From: an uncultured Spiribacter sp.
GTDB lineage: Bacteria > Pseudomonadota > Gammaproteobacteria > Nitrococcales > Nitrococcaceae
DNA length: 51,551 bases
Reading direction: 5' to 3'
Assembly (NCBI GenBank): GCA_937884605.1
Contig: CALGDM010000004.1
Location: 1 to 51,551 of the forward strand
Shown here in pieces: positions 9,274 to 18,964 of the stretch (positions are counted from its first letter, which is position 1; the number at the start of each line of letters is the position of its first letter). Position numbers and translations under genes: made by a program. The notes under the pieces are model-generated. The model saw nothing but the letters and a program-made list of their open reading frames with translations, ran no database searches and was not told the origin of the DNA.

Positions 9274-10620
9274 GTGGCTGGGCCCTCCGCCAATGCGGGT
9301 GCCCTCGGGGGCATGGGTCGCCTGACGGAAGTCCGTCAGCGGCTGACGTTCGTGGTGATCGCGCTGGTGATTTATCGCCTGGGGGCGCACATCACCATTC
9401 CCGGGATCGATCAGGGGGCGCTGGCCAACATGTTCGAGCAGCAGTCGGGGACAATCCTCGACATGTTCAACATGTTCTCCGGCGGTGCACTGGGTCGGCT
9501 GTCGATCTTTGCTCTGGGCGTTATGCCCTACATTTCGGCATCGATCATCATGCAGCTGATGTCGGCGGTGGTGCCCTCCCTCAAGCAGCTCCGTAGCGAG
9601 GGTGAGCAGGGCCGGCGTGTAATCACCAAGTACACGCGTTACGGGACGCTCGGCCTTGCCTTGTTCCAGGGCATCGGCATTACGGTTGCCCTGCAGAATC
9701 AGGGTGTGGTGCTCAGCCCGGGGCCGATGTTTGTCTTTGTCGGCACGACGACGCTGGTCACCGGGACAATGTTCCTGATGTGGCTGGGTGAGCAGATCAC
9801 CGAGCGCGGCATCGGCAACGGCATTTCGCTGATCATCTTTGCCGGCATCGTCGCGGGTCTGCCCTCGGCGCTGGGCGGTACGCTGGAGCTGACCCGCACC
9901 GGTGAGCTGGGAATCCCCACCGTGCTGGTGCTGCTGCTGCTGGCAGTCGCCGTGATCTGGTTCATCGTGTTCATGGAGCGCGGCCAGCGTCGGATTACCA
10001 TCAACTACGCACGGCGCCAGCAGGGTCGCAAGATGTATGCGGGGCAGACCAGTCATCTGCCGCTGAAGATCAATATGGCGGGTGTGATCCCGGCGATTTT
10101 CGCTTCCAGCATCATCCTGTTCCCGGCCACGATCGGTCAGTGGTTCGGGGAAATGGAAGGCTTGTCATGGATGCAGCGGCTGGGTCAGACGCTGAGTCCC
10201 GGGCAGCCGCTCTACATCGCCTTCTATGCCGCCGCGATCATCTTTTTCTGCTTTTTCTATACCGCGTTGGTGTTCAACGCCCGGGATACGTCCGACAACC
10301 TGAAACGCTCCGGCGCTTTCATTCCGGGCGTACGGCCCGGCGAGCAGACCTCGCGGTATATCGACAAGGTGATGACGCGCCTGACGCTGGTCGGCGCAGG
10401 GTACATAACGGCGGTCTGTCTGCTGCCCGAGTTCCTGATCCTCTACCTCAACGTGCCCTTTTATTTTGGGGGGACCTCGTTGCTGATCATCGTGGTAGTG
10501 GTCATGGACTTCATGTCGCAGTTGCAGGCGCATCTGGTATCGCATCAGTACGAACCACTGATGAAAAAAGCTAATCTGCAGGCGCATGGCCGTGGTGGCG
10601 GCAGCGGCCTGGCACGCTGA
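9274..10620 (+). CDS. secY: Preprotein translocase subunit SecY
   Basis: A 448-residue integral membrane protein with about ten hydrophobic segments, forming the protein-conducting channel with SecE and SecG. The first segment precedes HITIPGID, the family motif after TM1, and the later loop [20 protein letters not shown] is present. I chose the GTG directly after the rplO stop because GAGG lies five bases upstream and the N-terminus matches in length; the next ATG (9313) would leave the cytosolic N-terminus short. It lies in its usual position at the end of the spc genes. Confidence 0.98.
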   Translation: MAGPSANAGALGGMGRLTEVRQRLTFVVIALVIYRLGAHITIPGIDQGALANMFEQQSGTILDMFNMFSGGALGRLSIFALGVMPYISASIIMQLMSAVVPSLKQLRSEGEQGRRVITKYTRYGTLGLALFQGIGITVALQNQGVVLSPGPMFVFVGTTTLVTGTMFLMWLGEQITERGIGNGISLIIFAGIVAGLPSALGGTLELTRTGELGIPTVLVLLLLAVAVIWFIVFMERGQRRITINYARRQQGRKMYAGQTSHLPLKINMAGVIPAIFASSIILFPATIGQWFGEMEGLSWMQRLGQTLSPGQPLYIAFYAAAIIFFCFFYTALVFNARDTSDNLKRSGAFIPGVRPGEQTSRYIDKVMTRLTLVGAGYITAVCLLPEFLILYLNVPFYFGGTSLLIIVVVVMDFMSQLQAHLVSHQYEPLMKKANLQAHGRGGGSGLAR

Positions 10621-10643
10621 ACAGGAAATTTGGAGACGGGACG

Positions 10644-10760
10644 ATGAAAGTACGTGCCTCGGTTAAAAAGATCTGCCGCAACTGCAAGGTCATCAAGCGC
10701 GGTGGCACCGTGAGAGTGATTTGCACCTCCGACGCCCGACATAAACAGCGTCAGGGCTGA
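10644..10760 (+). CDS. rpmJ: 50S ribosomal protein L36
   Basis: A 38-residue protein that reads [20 protein letters not shown] and continues to [14 protein letters not shown]. The zinc-binding set C11, C14, C27 and H33 is intact, so this is the zinc-binding form. It lies 23 bases after secY, the standard position. GGAGA precedes the start. It is the last gene before the break that separates the spc genes from the alpha genes. Confidence 0.96.
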   Translation: MKVRASVKKICRNCKVIKRGGTVRVICTSDARHKQRQG

Positions 10761-10774
10761 GAGCGGCGCATATC

Positions 10775-10804
10775 TTGAATGCAAATGGGTGATCTGGTTA
10801 TACT
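10775..10804 (+). promoter_or_regulatory. Probable promoter of the alpha operon (rpsM-rplQ)
   Basis: A sigma-70-type pair is visible in the 87-base gap between rpmJ and rpsM. TTGAAT (10775-10780, four of six matches to the -35 consensus) is separated by 18 bases from TATACT (10799-10804, five of six matches to the -10). Transcription would start near 10811 and give a leader of about 37 bases. This is probably too short for the pseudoknot by which S4 represses the alpha operon in E. coli. It is predicted from sequence only. Confidence 0.6.
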
Positions 10805-10847
10805 GCCGGGTTTCCGAGTGAAAAGAATAATCCTGGAGTAACGGCTC

Positions 10848-11204
10848 ATGGCCCGTATTGCTGGCGTCAACATTCCCGCCAACAAACATGCAGTAATTGC
10901 GCTGACCTCGATCTACGGCATCGGCCGGACGCGGGCAGCCGAAATCTGCAAGGCAGCGGATCTCGCACCTGACCGCAAGGTCAGGGAGCTCACCGACGAC
11001 GAGCTCGAGCGCGTGCGCGCTGTCGTCAATGAATATGCCGTCGAGGGCGATCTGCGCCGGCAGGTGGCCATGGACATCAAGCGATTGATGGACATGGGCT
11101 GCTACCGCGGCATCCGTCATCGGCGGGGCATGACAGTCCGCGGTCAGAGCACCCAGACGAACGCCCGGACCCGCAAGGGTCCGCGTCGCGCCGTCACCCG
11201 TTAA
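10848..11204 (+). CDS. rpsM: 30S ribosomal protein S13
   Basis: A 118-residue protein equal in length to E. coli S13. It starts [10 protein letters not shown] and ends with the basic tail [11 protein letters not shown], which contacts the P-site tRNA. S13 forms bridges from the 30S head to L5. It is the first gene of the alpha group, preceded by TGGAG at a proper distance. Confidence 0.98.
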   Translation: MARIAGVNIPANKHAVIALTSIYGIGRTRAAEICKAADLAPDRKVRELTDDELERVRAVVNEYAVEGDLRRQVAMDIKRLMDMGCYRGIRHRRGMTVRGQSTQTNARTRKGPRRAVTR

Positions 11205-11227
11205 CGCAATAGCAGGACAGGTTTTAA

Positions 11228-11617
11228 ATGGCCAAGCCAACCACCCGCACCCGTAAGCGCGTCAAGCGCACGGTTGTCGATGGCATCGCGCACGTCAACG
11301 CGAGCTTTAATAATACAGTGATCACGATCACCGACCGCCAGGGCAACGCACTGGCCTGGGCGAGTGCCGGCGGCAGTGGTTTTCGCGGGTCCCGCAAAAG
11401 CACGCCGTTCGCGGCCCAGGTCGCCTCGGAGCGCGCCGGCGAGTCCGCCAAGGACTTCGGGCTCAAGAACCTCGAGGTGCGGGTCAAGGGGCCGGGCCCC
11501 GGGCGCGAGTCAGCCGTCCGCGCGCTGAACAACGTGGGCTACCGCATCACCAACATCGAAGACGTGACGCCCATTCCGCACAACGGATGTCGTCCGCCCA
11601 AGAAGCGCCGCGTCTGA
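11228..11617 (+). CDS. rpsK: 30S ribosomal protein S11
   Basis: A 129-residue protein, the normal length, with [15 protein letters not shown] and the C-terminal THIGH-type end [12 protein letters not shown]11 lies on the 30S platform near the E-site codon. It follows rpsM by 23 bases and precedes rpsD by 16. Confidence 0.98.
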   Translation: MAKPTTRTRKRVKRTVVDGIAHVNASFNNTVITITDRQGNALAWASAGGSGFRGSRKSTPFAAQVASERAGESAKDFGLKNLEVRVKGPGPGRESAVRALNNVGYRITNIEDVTPIPHNGCRPPKKRRV

Positions 11618-11633
11618 CCAGGGGATTCTGAAC

Positions 11634-12254
11634 ATGGCACGTTACATTGGACCGACCTGCAAACTCGCGCGCCGCGAGGGGACAGATCTTTACCTGAAAA
11701 GCGGGGTGCGCTCGCTGGACAGCAAGTGCAAGCTCGACACACCGCCGGGGCAGCACGGCCAGCGCCGCGGCCGGCTGTCGGACTACGGGCTGCAGCTGCG
11801 TGAAAAGCAGAAGGTTCGCCGCATGTATGGCGTGCTCGAAAAGCAGTTCCGCAAGTATTACAAGGAAGCGGACCGTCGCAAGGGCAACACCGGCGAGAAC
11901 CTGCTTCAGCTGCTTGAAACCCGTCTCGACAACGTTGTTTATCGTCTGGGTTTTGCGGCAACGCGTGCCGAAGCGCGTCAGCTGGTTGCGCATCGCGCCG
12001 TTCTCCACAACGGACGTACCACTAACGTGGCGTCGGCCGAGGTCAAGCCGGGGGACGAGGTCGCGATCCGCGAGCGGGCTCAGAAGCAGCTGCGCGTCCA
12101 GGCGGCGCTCGAGATGGCCCAGCAGAATGGCGTGCCGGAATGGCTCGAGGGCGACGCCAAGAATTTCAAGGGAACGTTGAAGCAGCGGCCGGAGCGAGCC
12201 GAGCTTGCCGCCGAGATCAACGAATCGCTTATTGTCGAGCTTTATTCCAAGTAG
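11634..12254 (+). CDS. rpsD: 30S ribosomal protein S4
   Basis: A 206-residue protein, the same length as E. coli S4, starting [16 protein letters not shown]. An S4 RNA-binding domain covers about residues 95-160. S4 nucleates 30S assembly at the five-way junction of 16S rRNA and in E. coli represses the alpha operon. The N-terminal region lacks the four-cysteine zinc motif found in some other phyla. Confidence 0.98.
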   Translation: MARYIGPTCKLARREGTDLYLKSGVRSLDSKCKLDTPPGQHGQRRGRLSDYGLQLREKQKVRRMYGVLEKQFRKYYKEADRRKGNTGENLLQLLETRLDNVVYRLGFAATRAEARQLVAHRAVLHNGRTTNVASAEVKPGDEVAIRERAQKQLRVQAALEMAQQNGVPEWLEGDAKNFKGTLKQRPERAELAAEINESLIVELYSK

Positions 12255-12293
12255 TGCCGCGGATAGCGTCACTACCGATCAGGAGTGGTATTC

Positions 12294-13292
12294 ATGCAGG
12301 GTCAGTTTAAGGATTTCCTTAAACCCCGGGTGGTCGAGGTGGATGCGGTCAGCGACAAGCGCGCCCGTATTATCCTCGAACCGCTTGAGCGCGGTTTCGG
12401 GCACACGCTGGGGAATGCGCTGCGCCGGGTTCTTCTTTCTTCCATGCCGGGCTATGCGGTCACCGAGGTCGAGATCGACGGGGTGCTGCACGAGTACATG
12501 GCGGTGGATGGGGTCCAGGAGGATGTCGTCGACATTCTGCTCAACCTCAAGGGGCTGGCCGTTCGGTTGTCCGGTCGCGAGCAGGCAACGCTGCGGCTTA
12601 CCAAAAAAGGCCCGGGTACGGTGACCGCCGCTGACATCGCCGAAGAGTCGAATGTCGAGGTCAAGAATCCCGAGCTGGTGATCTGCAACCTGACCAAGGC
12701 CGGCGAGATCAATATGTCGATCACCGTGGCCAGCGGTCGGGGCTATGAGCCCGCGACGGCCCGCGATCCCGAAGAGGAGCGCACCATCGGCCGGCTGGCC
12801 GTGGACGCAACCTATAGCCCGGTGCGGCGCGTGGCTTACAACGTCGAGAGTGCGCGTGTCGAACAGCGGACCGATCTGGACAAGCTGGTCATGGACGTCG
12901 AGACCAGCGGCGTGATCGAGCCCGAAGAGGCGGTGCGCCTGGCGGCAGGGGTTCTGCGCGATCAGATGTCGGTGTTTGTCGACCTTGAAGGCGGCGAAGG
13001 CGCGGATCAGCCGCGCCGCAAGGAGCCCGAGGTTGATCCGGTGCTGCTGCGGCCCATCGACGATCTCGAGCTGACCGTGCGTTCCGCGAACTGCCTGAAG
13101 GCCGAGGACATCCACTACGTCGGTGATCTCGTGCAGCGCACCGAGGTGGAATTGCTCAAGACGCCGAATCTGGGCAAGAAATCACTCAACGAAATCAAGG
13201 AAGTCCTGGCACAGAACGGGCTTCAACTCGGTATGCGTCTTGAGGGCTGGCCGCCGGCGAGTCTCGAGAACGGCAACCGAGCCATGGGTTAA
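12294..13292 (+). CDS. rpoA: DNA-directed RNA polymerase subunit alpha
   Basis: A 332-residue protein. The N-terminal domain (about 1-235) holds the dimerisation segment [14 protein letters not shown] near residue 32, and the C-terminal domain (about 250-325) holds the DNA- and activator-contacting helices ([14 protein letters not shown]). I chose the ATG at 12294 over a GTG nine bases upstream because AGGAG lies eight bases before it and the family begins MQG. It is flanked by rpsD and rplQ as in all related genomes. Confidence 0.98.
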   Translation: MQGQFKDFLKPRVVEVDAVSDKRARIILEPLERGFGHTLGNALRRVLLSSMPGYAVTEVEIDGVLHEYMAVDGVQEDVVDILLNLKGLAVRLSGREQATLRLTKKGPGTVTAADIAEESNVEVKNPELVICNLTKAGEINMSITVASGRGYEPATARDPEEERTIGRLAVDATYSPVRRVAYNVESARVEQRTDLDKLVMDVETSGVIEPEEAVRLAAGVLRDQMSVFVDLEGGEGADQPRRKEPEVDPVLLRPIDDLELTVRSANCLKAEDIHYVGDLVQRTEVELLKTPNLGKKSLNEIKEVLAQNGLQLGMRLEGWPPASLENGNRAMG

Positions 13293-13304
13293 GGGGATAG
13301 ACTG

Positions 13305-13700
13305 ATGCGTCATCGCAAAGCCGGACGAAAACTGAATCGGAACAGTTCCCACCGTCAGGCCATGTTTCGCAACATGTCGGCGTCGCTGTTCGAGCACGAG
13401 GCCATTCGCACCACGCTGCCGAAGGCCAAGGAGCTGCGTCGCATTGCCGAGCCGCTGATTACGCTGGCCGGCAACGATACCACCGCCAACCGGCGGCTGG
13501 CGTTTTCGAGGCTGCGCAACAAGGCAATCGTCAGCAAGCTGTTTGACGAGCTGGGCCCGCGCTATCGTGAGCGGCCCGGGGGCTATCTGCGGATCCTCAA
13601 GGCCGGATACCGGTCCGGCGACAATGCGCCCATGGCATTTGTGGAGCTGGTGGACCGCCCGGTGGTCGAAGCCGAGGACGAGAGTGAGGACGTCGCCTAG
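13305..13700 (+). CDS. rplQ: 50S ribosomal protein L17
   Basis: A 131-residue protein (127 in E. coli) that begins [17 protein letters not shown], a fully conserved start. Its acidic tail (residues about 121-131) is slightly longer than in E. coli. L17 lies close to the tunnel exit. It ends the ribosomal cluster and is followed by a terminator. Confidence 0.98.
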   Translation: MRHRKAGRKLNRNSSHRQAMFRNMSASLFEHEAIRTTLPKAKELRRIAEPLITLAGNDTTANRRLAFSRLRNKAIVSKLFDELGPRYRERPGGYLRILKAGYRSGDNAPMAFVELVDRPVVEAEDESEDVA

Positions 13701-13743
13701 CAGGCGCAGGTCTCTATCGACGGCCCTGGGGCCGTTGTCGCAG

Positions 13744-13769
13744 AAAGGCCGCCCTCGGGCGGCTTTTTT
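13744..13769 (+). terminator. Intrinsic terminator after rplQ
   Basis: GCCGCC (13748-13753) and GGCGGC (13758-13763) form a stem around a CTCG loop, followed by six T residues. An AAAG run just before the stem can pair with the T run, giving about ten base pairs. A second stem (ACGGCC/GGCCGT, 13720-13735) stands just upstream. Together they probably end transcription of the ribosomal cluster. Confidence 0.85.
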
Positions 13770-13847
13770 GTGGGCCATCGCCGCGTGCGTAGGGTGCGCG
13801 ATGCAGTTCTGCTAGACTGCTTCGCTCAATGCTGATGGAGGAGTCCC

Positions 13848-14828
13848 ATGAAGACACCTGTACGTGTAGCGGTCACCGGCGCGGCCGGCCAGATCGGTTA
13901 TAGCCTTCTGTTTCGCATCGCCGCGGGCGATATGCTGGGGCCGGATCAGCCGGTGATCCTGCAGTTGCTCGAGGTTCCACCCGCGATGGATGCCGTGCAG
14001 GGCGTCATCATGGAGCTCGACGACTGCGCGTTCCCGCTGGTGGCCGGACTCCAGGCCAGCGACAAGCCCGAGGAGGCGTTCAAGGACGCCGACTACATCA
14101 TGCTGGTCGGCGCCAAGCCGCGCGGCCCGGGCATGGAGCGCAAGGATCTGCTCGAGGCCAACGCCGCCATCTTCTCGGCGCAGGGGCAGGCGATGAACTC
14201 AGTGGCGAGCCGCGACGTCCGTGTGCTCGCGGTGGGCAACCCGGCCAACACCAACGCGCTGATCGCGCGGCACAACGCCCCGGATCTGGACCCGCGCTCC
14301 TTCACGGCGATGACGCGGCTGGATCATAATCGCGCGTTGGCGCAGCTGGCCAACCGGACCGGCTGCCATGTCACCGACATCCAGCGCCTGACCGTGTGGG
14401 GCAATCACTCGGCCACTCAGTACCCTGATGTCAGCCATGCCCTGGTGGACGGTAAGCCTGCCCCGGAATGGGTGGACCAGAGCTGGCTCGAAGAAAGCTT
14501 CATCCCCACGGTGCAGCAGCGCGGCGCGGCCATTATCAAGGCCCGCGGACAGTCGAGCGCGGCGTCGGCGGCCAGCGCCGCCATTGATCACATGCGTGAC
14601 TGGACGCTGGGGACCTCAGGGGATGACTGGGTGAGCATGGCCATTCCGTCGGACGGCAGCTACGGCATCGCCGAGGGTCTGATCTACTCGTTTCCGGTGC
14701 GCTGTGTCGAAGGCCGTTACGAAATTGTTCAGGGTCTGCTCATCGACGACTTCTCGCGGGCCCGCATGGAGGCCACCGAGCAGGAGCTGATCGAGGAGCG
14801 GGACGCGGTCAAGCACCTGCTTCCGTGA
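13848..14828 (+). CDS. mdh: Malate dehydrogenase (cytosolic-type)
   Basis: A 326-residue NAD-dependent enzyme interconverting malate and oxaloacetate in the TCA cycle. The nucleotide-binding loop GAAGQIG is at residues 11-17. The catalytic pair is D159 (in TRLDHNR) and H187 (in WGNHSATQ). Substrate arginines lie in [11 protein letters not shown]. The length and the sequence around [11 protein letters not shown] fit the type 2 or cytosolic-like MDH group rather than the 312-residue enteric form. A GGAGGAG ribosome binding site is present. The last 20 bases overlap the 3' end of uvrA on the other strand. A weak TAGACT (13813-13818) may be its -10 element. Confidence 0.95.
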   Translation: MKTPVRVAVTGAAGQIGYSLLFRIAAGDMLGPDQPVILQLLEVPPAMDAVQGVIMELDDCAFPLVAGLQASDKPEEAFKDADYIMLVGAKPRGPGMERKDLLEANAAIFSAQGQAMNSVASRDVRVLAVGNPANTNALIARHNAPDLDPRSFTAMTRLDHNRALAQLANRTGCHVTDIQRLTVWGNHSATQYPDVSHALVDGKPAPEWVDQSWLEESFIPTVQQRGAAIIKARGQSSAASAASAAIDHMRDWTLGTSGDDWVSMAIPSDGSYGIAEGLIYSFPVRCVEGRYEIVQGLLIDDFSRARMEATEQELIEERDAVKHLLP

Positions 14829-17658
14829 CCCCGGCCGCGAGCATCGCAGCCAGGTAGCGACCGGTATGGGAGGCCGGCTCGGCGGCCACCGCCTCCGGCG
14901 TCCCGGTGGCCACGATGCGGCCGCCACCGCTCCCCCCTTCGGGACCCAGATCGATCAGCCAGTCGCAGGTCTTGATCACGTCGAGGTTGTGCTCGATGAC
15001 CACCAGGGTGTTGCCCTCGTCGCGCAGGCGGTGCAATACCTCGAGCAGCTGCGCGATGTCATGGAAGTGCAGCCCCGTGGTGGGCTCGTCGAGTATGTAG
15101 AGGGTCTGCCCGGTGCTTTGCCGGGCCAGCTCGCGGGCCAGCTTGATGCGCTGGGCCTCGCCGCCCGATAGCGTGACGGCGTTCTGCCCGAGCTTGACGT
15201 AACCCAGCCCTACTTCTTCGAGCGTGCGCAGCTTGCGAGCCAGCGCCGGAATACTCGAGAACAGTTCCAGTGCCTCACTCACGCTCATTTCAAGCACGTC
15301 GGCGATGGTGTAGCCGCGATAGCGTATTTCGAGGGTCTCGCGGTTGTAGCGGGCACCGCGGCAGGTATCGCAGGGCACATACACGTCCGGCAGAAAATGC
15401 ATCGCGACGCGGATCACGCCATCGCCCTGGCAGGCCTCGCAGCGCCCGCCCCGGACATTGAAGCTGAATCGGCCCGGGCCATAGCCGCGCGAGCGGGCCT
15501 CGGCGGTGGCGGCGAAAAGCTCACGCATGGGTGTGAAAAGCCCGGTATAGGTGGCGGGGTTGGAGCGCGGTGTCCGGCCGATGGGGCTTTGATCAATCTC
15601 TACGACCTTGTCGAAGTGTTCCAGTCCCTCAATGGCCTCGCAGGGTGCCGATGTGGTCTCGGCACGGTTGAGTGCGGCCGCTGCAGCCGGGTAGAGGGTG
15701 CTGTTGACCAGTGTCGATTTGCCTGAGCCCGACACGCCGGTGACGCCGACCATCAGACCGGCGGGCAGATCCGCGTCCACCGACTGCAGATTGTGGCCGC
15801 AGGCGCCACGGATGTGGATCATGCGTGCCGGGTCCGGTGCCGTGCGCGGGCTTGGCACGGCAATGTGCCGGCGCCCGGCCAGATAGTCGCCGGTGAGCGA
15901 GCCGGCGGATTCCATCAACGCCGTGGCAGTCCCGCTGGCGACGACCGCCCCGCCTTCGTGGCCGGCTCCCGGGCCCATGTCGATAATGTGGTCCGCGGCG
16001 CGGATGGCATCCTCGTCGTGCTCGACCACAATCACCGTATTGTCCAGATCGCGCAGATGCCGAAGCGTCTCCAGCAGGCGATGGTTGTCACGCTGGTGCA
16101 GCCCGATGGATGGCTCATCGAGCACGTACATCACTCCGACCAGGCCAGCCCCGATCTGGCTGGCCAGGCGTATCCGCTGGGCCTCGCCGCCGGACAGGGT
16201 GTCGGCGCTGCGCTCGAGGCTCAGATAGTCGAGCCCGACATTGATCAGAAACCGCAGCCGCTGGCCGATTTCGCGCAGGATGCTCTCGGCGATGGTGGCT
16301 CGCGCGCCAGTCAGGTCCAGGCCCGCCATTGCCTGCGCTGCCTCGGCGATGGACAGGGCATTGATCCCGGCCAGGTCCCGGCCGCCCACGGTGACGTGAC
16401 GGGCCGCGGCGTTAAGGCGGCTGCCGTCGCAATCGGGGCAGGTGCGGCGGGTCAGAAACCGGGCCAGTTCATCGCGCACCGCCGTTGACTCGGTCTCGCG
16501 ATAGCGCCGCGCCATGTTGCAAATGATGCCTTCGAAGGGGTGCTCGCTGACCTGGGCGTTGCCGCGCCGCGCGCCGGCGTAGTGAAAGCGGATCGGCGTT
16601 TCGCCGCTGCCGTGCAGAAGGATTTCGCGGATCGTGGCGGGCAGCGATTGCCAGGGCGTGTCGATATCAAAGCCGTAGTGCGCGGCCAGGTCATTGAGGA
16701 TCTGGGCATAGTAGGCGTTGCGTCGGTCCCAGCCACGAATGGCACCCCCCGCCAGCGACAGCTCGGGATGGGCGACGACCCGGGCCGGGTCGATGAACTG
16801 CTCCACGCCCAGACCATCACAGCTCGGGCAGGCGCCCTGGGGGTTGTTGAACGAAAAAAGCCGGGGCTCGAGCTCGGCGATGGCATAGCCGCACTCGGGG
16901 CAGGCGTAGCGGGCCGAGAACACGAGCGGTGGGTGCCCGGTGTCATCCATGTCGGCCAGTTCGGCCACGTCCTCCCCCAGGGCCAGACAGGTCTCGAGGG
17001 AATCCGCCAGTCGAATCGCCAGATCCGGGCGAATCCGGAACCGATCCACCACCACGTCGATGGTGTGGGGGGTCTGGGGGTCGAGTGCAGGCAGCTCATC
17101 CAGATCGACCACCTGGCCGTCCACCCGGGCGCGCACAAAGCCCTGGTTGCGGAGGTCGGCAAACACCTCCCGATGCTCGCCGCGTCGTCCCCGAATGCGG
17201 GGTGCCAGCAGCATATAGCGTCGGTCGTCGGGCTGGGCGAGGATCTGGTCGACCATCTCGCTGACCGTCTGCGCCTGCAGCGCATGGCCATGGACGGGGC
17301 AGTGCGGCGTCCCCGCACGGGCAAACAGCAGGCGCAGGTAGTCGTGGATCTCGGTGGCGGTCCCCACCGTCGAGCGCGGGTTGTGCGAGGTCGACTTCTG
17401 CTCGATGGCGATCGCCGGCGACAGGCCCTCGATGTGGTCGACATCGGGCTTGTCCATCATCGATAAAAACTGCCGGGCATAGGCCGACAGTGATTCGACA
17501 TAGCGGCGCTGACCCTCGGCGTAGAGGGTGTCGAAGGCCAGTGACGACTTACCCGATCCGGACAGACCGGTGATGACGATCAGCTGGCCGCGCGGGAGCT
17601 TGAGGTGAAGGTCACGCAGGTTGTGCGTGCGGGCCCCCTCGATGACGATCGAATCCAT
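14809..17658 (-). CDS. uvrA: Excinuclease ABC subunit A
   Basis: A 949-residue protein (940 in E. coli), the damage-sensing ATPase of nucleotide excision repair that loads UvrB. Walker A motifs are GLSGSGKSS (residues 31-39) and, in the second half, [12 protein letters not shown] signatures [11 protein letters not shown] and [11 protein letters not shown] are present. Two zinc modules show as CPEC with CPSC, and CEAC with CDTC. The gene runs opposite to its neighbours and ends inside mdh. No LexA-type CTGT-N8-ACAG box was seen in the 67 bases before it. Confidence 0.98.
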   Translation of the reverse strand: MDSIVIEGARTHNLRDLHLKLPRGQLIVITGLSGSGKSSLAFDTLYAEGQRRYVESLSAYARQFLSMMDKPDVDHIEGLSPAIAIEQKSTSHNPRSTVGTATEIHDYLRLLFARAGTPHCPVHGHALQAQTVSEMVDQILAQPDDRRYMLLAPRIRGRRGEHREVFADLRNQGFVRARVDGQVVDLDELPALDPQTPHTIDVVVDRFRIRPDLAIRLADSLETCLALGEDVAELADMDDTGHPPLVFSARYACPECGYAIAELEPRLFSFNNPQGACPSCDGLGVEQFIDPARVVAHPELSLAGGAIRGWDRRNAYYAQILNDLAAHYGFDIDTPWQSLPATIREILLHGSGETPIRFHYAGARRGNAQVSEHPFEGIICNMARRYRETESTAVRDELARFLTRRTCPDCDGSRLNAAARHVTVGGRDLAGINALSIAEAAQAMAGLDLTGARATIAESILREIGQRLRFLINVGLDYLSLERSADTLSGGEAQRIRLASQIGAGLVGVMYVLDEPSIGLHQRDNHRLLETLRHLRDLDNTVIVVEHDEDAIRAADHIIDMGPGAGHEGGAVVASGTATALMESAGSLTGDYLAGRRHIAVPSPRTAPDPARMIHIRGACGHNLQSVDADLPAGLMVGVTGVSGSGKSTLVNSTLYPAAAAALNRAETTSAPCEAIEGLEHFDKVVEIDQSPIGRTPRSNPATYTGLFTPMRELFAATAEARSRGYGPGRFSFNVRGGRCEACQGDGVIRVAMHFLPDVYVPCDTCRGARYNRETLEIRYRGYTIADVLEMSVSEALELFSSIPALARKLRTLEEVGLGYVKLGQNAVTLSGGEAQRIKLARELARQSTGQTLYILDEPTTGLHFHDIAQLLEVLHRLRDEGNTLVVIEHNLDVIKTCDWLIDLGPEGGSGGGRIVATGTPEAVAAEPASHTGRYLAAMLAAGVTEAGA

Positions 17659-17684
17659 GGGCTTCCTGTATCAGACAATTTGAT

Positions 17685-17713
17685 AGTATAGCGCGCCAGT
17701 ACTTACCTGACCG
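17685..17713 (-). promoter_or_regulatory. Possible uvrA promoter in the divergent gap
   Basis: On the minus strand TATACT (17690-17685) matches five of six -10 positions. A -35 element at the correct distance is poor (CGGTCA, 17713-17708, spacing 17). The 67-base gap also has to serve the divergent MFS gene, for which no better promoter was found. Low confidence. Confidence 0.3.
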
Positions 17714-17725
17714 ACAGGGGAAAGC

Positions 17726-18964
17726 GTGCACGGCACAAAGCCATCCAGCGCCGGAGCGATGAACGGCGCGGAACGCCGGGCCACGGCCGGCCTTGCCACC
17801 ATATTCGGCCTGCGAATGCTGGGATTGTTCCTGATCCTTCCGGTGTTCGCGCTCTACGGCCCGCAGCTCGACGGGGCGACGCCGGCGTTGATCGGGCTGG
17901 CCATCGGCGCCTACGGCCTCACCCAGGCCATCCTCCAGATCCCGTTCGGCATGCTCTCGGACCGGATTGGCCGGCGTCCGGTCATCGTTTTCGGGTTGCT
18001 GATCTTTGCCGTCGGCAGCGGGGTGGCGGCCGAGGCGGAGACCATTCACGGCGTTATTCTGGGCCGCGCGCTGCAGGGCTGCGGGGCGATTGCCGCGGCG
18101 GTGATGGCGCTGGCCGCCGATCTGACCCGCGATCGGCAGCGTACCAAGGCGATGGCGCTGATCGGCATCAGCGTGGGTGCGGCGTTCATGATTGCCCTGG
18201 TGGCGGGACCGGCGATTGCCGGACAGGCGGGGCTTGGCGGCGTGTTCTGGACAACCGCCGGGTTCGCGTTGCTGGCGGTGGCACTGCTCTATGGTCTGGT
18301 GCCCGCCGGCGGCGAGCCGACCTTCCGGCCCGAGGTCAATGCGCGGGCCGGCGGCCTGCCCGTGGTGTTGCGCAATCCCGATCTGCTGCGTCTGGATCTG
18401 GGGGTGCTGGTGCTGCACCTGATCCTGACCGCGAGTTTCGTGGTGCTGCCCGTGGTGCTCGAATCGCGCCTGGGCATCGCGGGCGACGATCACTGGATGG
18501 TCTATATCCCGGTGCTGGTCCTTTCGGTACTGGGCATGGGGGTGATGATCAGCATCGGCGAGCGGCGTCGCATCCTGCATCGGCTGCTGGCGGTGGTCGC
18601 CGTGATCGTGATCGCCGCCGACCTGGTGCTGGCCGGTTTCAGTCACTCCCTGCCGGCCTTTCTGCTGGGGCTGTGGCTGTTCTTTGTGGGCTTCAACACC
18701 CTCGAGGCCAGCCTGCCGTCGCTGCTGACCCGGTTTGCCCCCGAGGGGCTGCGGGGCACGGCGCTGGGGGTGTACTCCACCGCCCAGTTTCTGGGGGCCT
18801 TTCTGGGCGGTGTGCTCGGGGGCGCGATTCAGGGCGCCTACGGCACGGCGGCGGTGTTCATTTTCTGCGCATTGGCGGCCGGGGTCTGGCTTTTGGCCGC
18901 CGTTGGCCTGAGCGCACCGGCCTCGTATCGCGAGGCCGCAACCACTGAAGCGGAGACGACATGA
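17726..18964 (+). CDS. MFS transporter, YajR-like
   Basis: A 412-residue protein with about twelve hydrophobic segments. The major facilitator motif between TM2 and TM3 is present as GMLSDRIGRRP. The overall pattern (FGLRMLGLFLILPVFALYG at the start) resembles the YajR group of proton-coupled exporters. It lacks the extra C-terminal domain of E. coli YajR. The substrate is unknown. A GTG start at 17726 with AGGGG upstream is preferred; an ATG at 17759 is possible. An MFS gene between uvrA and ssb is a common gammaproteobacterial arrangement, but here the sat-cysC fusion intervenes. It overlaps that gene by four bases. Confidence 0.88.
   Translation: MHGTKPSSAGAMNGAERRATAGLATIFGLRMLGLFLILPVFALYGPQLDGATPALIGLAIGAYGLTQAILQIPFGMLSDRIGRRPVIVFGLLIFAVGSGVAAEAETIHGVILGRALQGCGAIAAAVMALAADLTRDRQRTKAMALIGISVGAAFMIALVAGPAIAGQAGLGGVFWTTAGFALLAVALLYGLVPAGGEPTFRPEVNARAGGLPVVLRNPDLLRLDLGVLVLHLILTASFVVLPVVLESRLGIAGDDHWMVYIPVLVLSVLGMGVMISIGERRRILHRLLAVVAVIVIAADLVLAGFSHSLPAFLLGLWLFFVGFNTLEASLPSLLTRFAPEGLRGTALGVYSTAQFLGAFLGGVLGGAIQGAYGTAAVFIFCALAAGVWLLAAVGLSAPASYREAATTEAETT

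Noticed and set aside
8596-10056. Open frame of 486 codons antisense to rpmD, rplO and secY
   Set aside because: It covers three certain genes and has a low-complexity His/Gln/Arg composition.
17706-17718. CCTG-N5-CAGG palindrome as a LexA site
   Set aside because: The spacing and half-sites do not match CTGT-N8-ACAG; it is too short to call.
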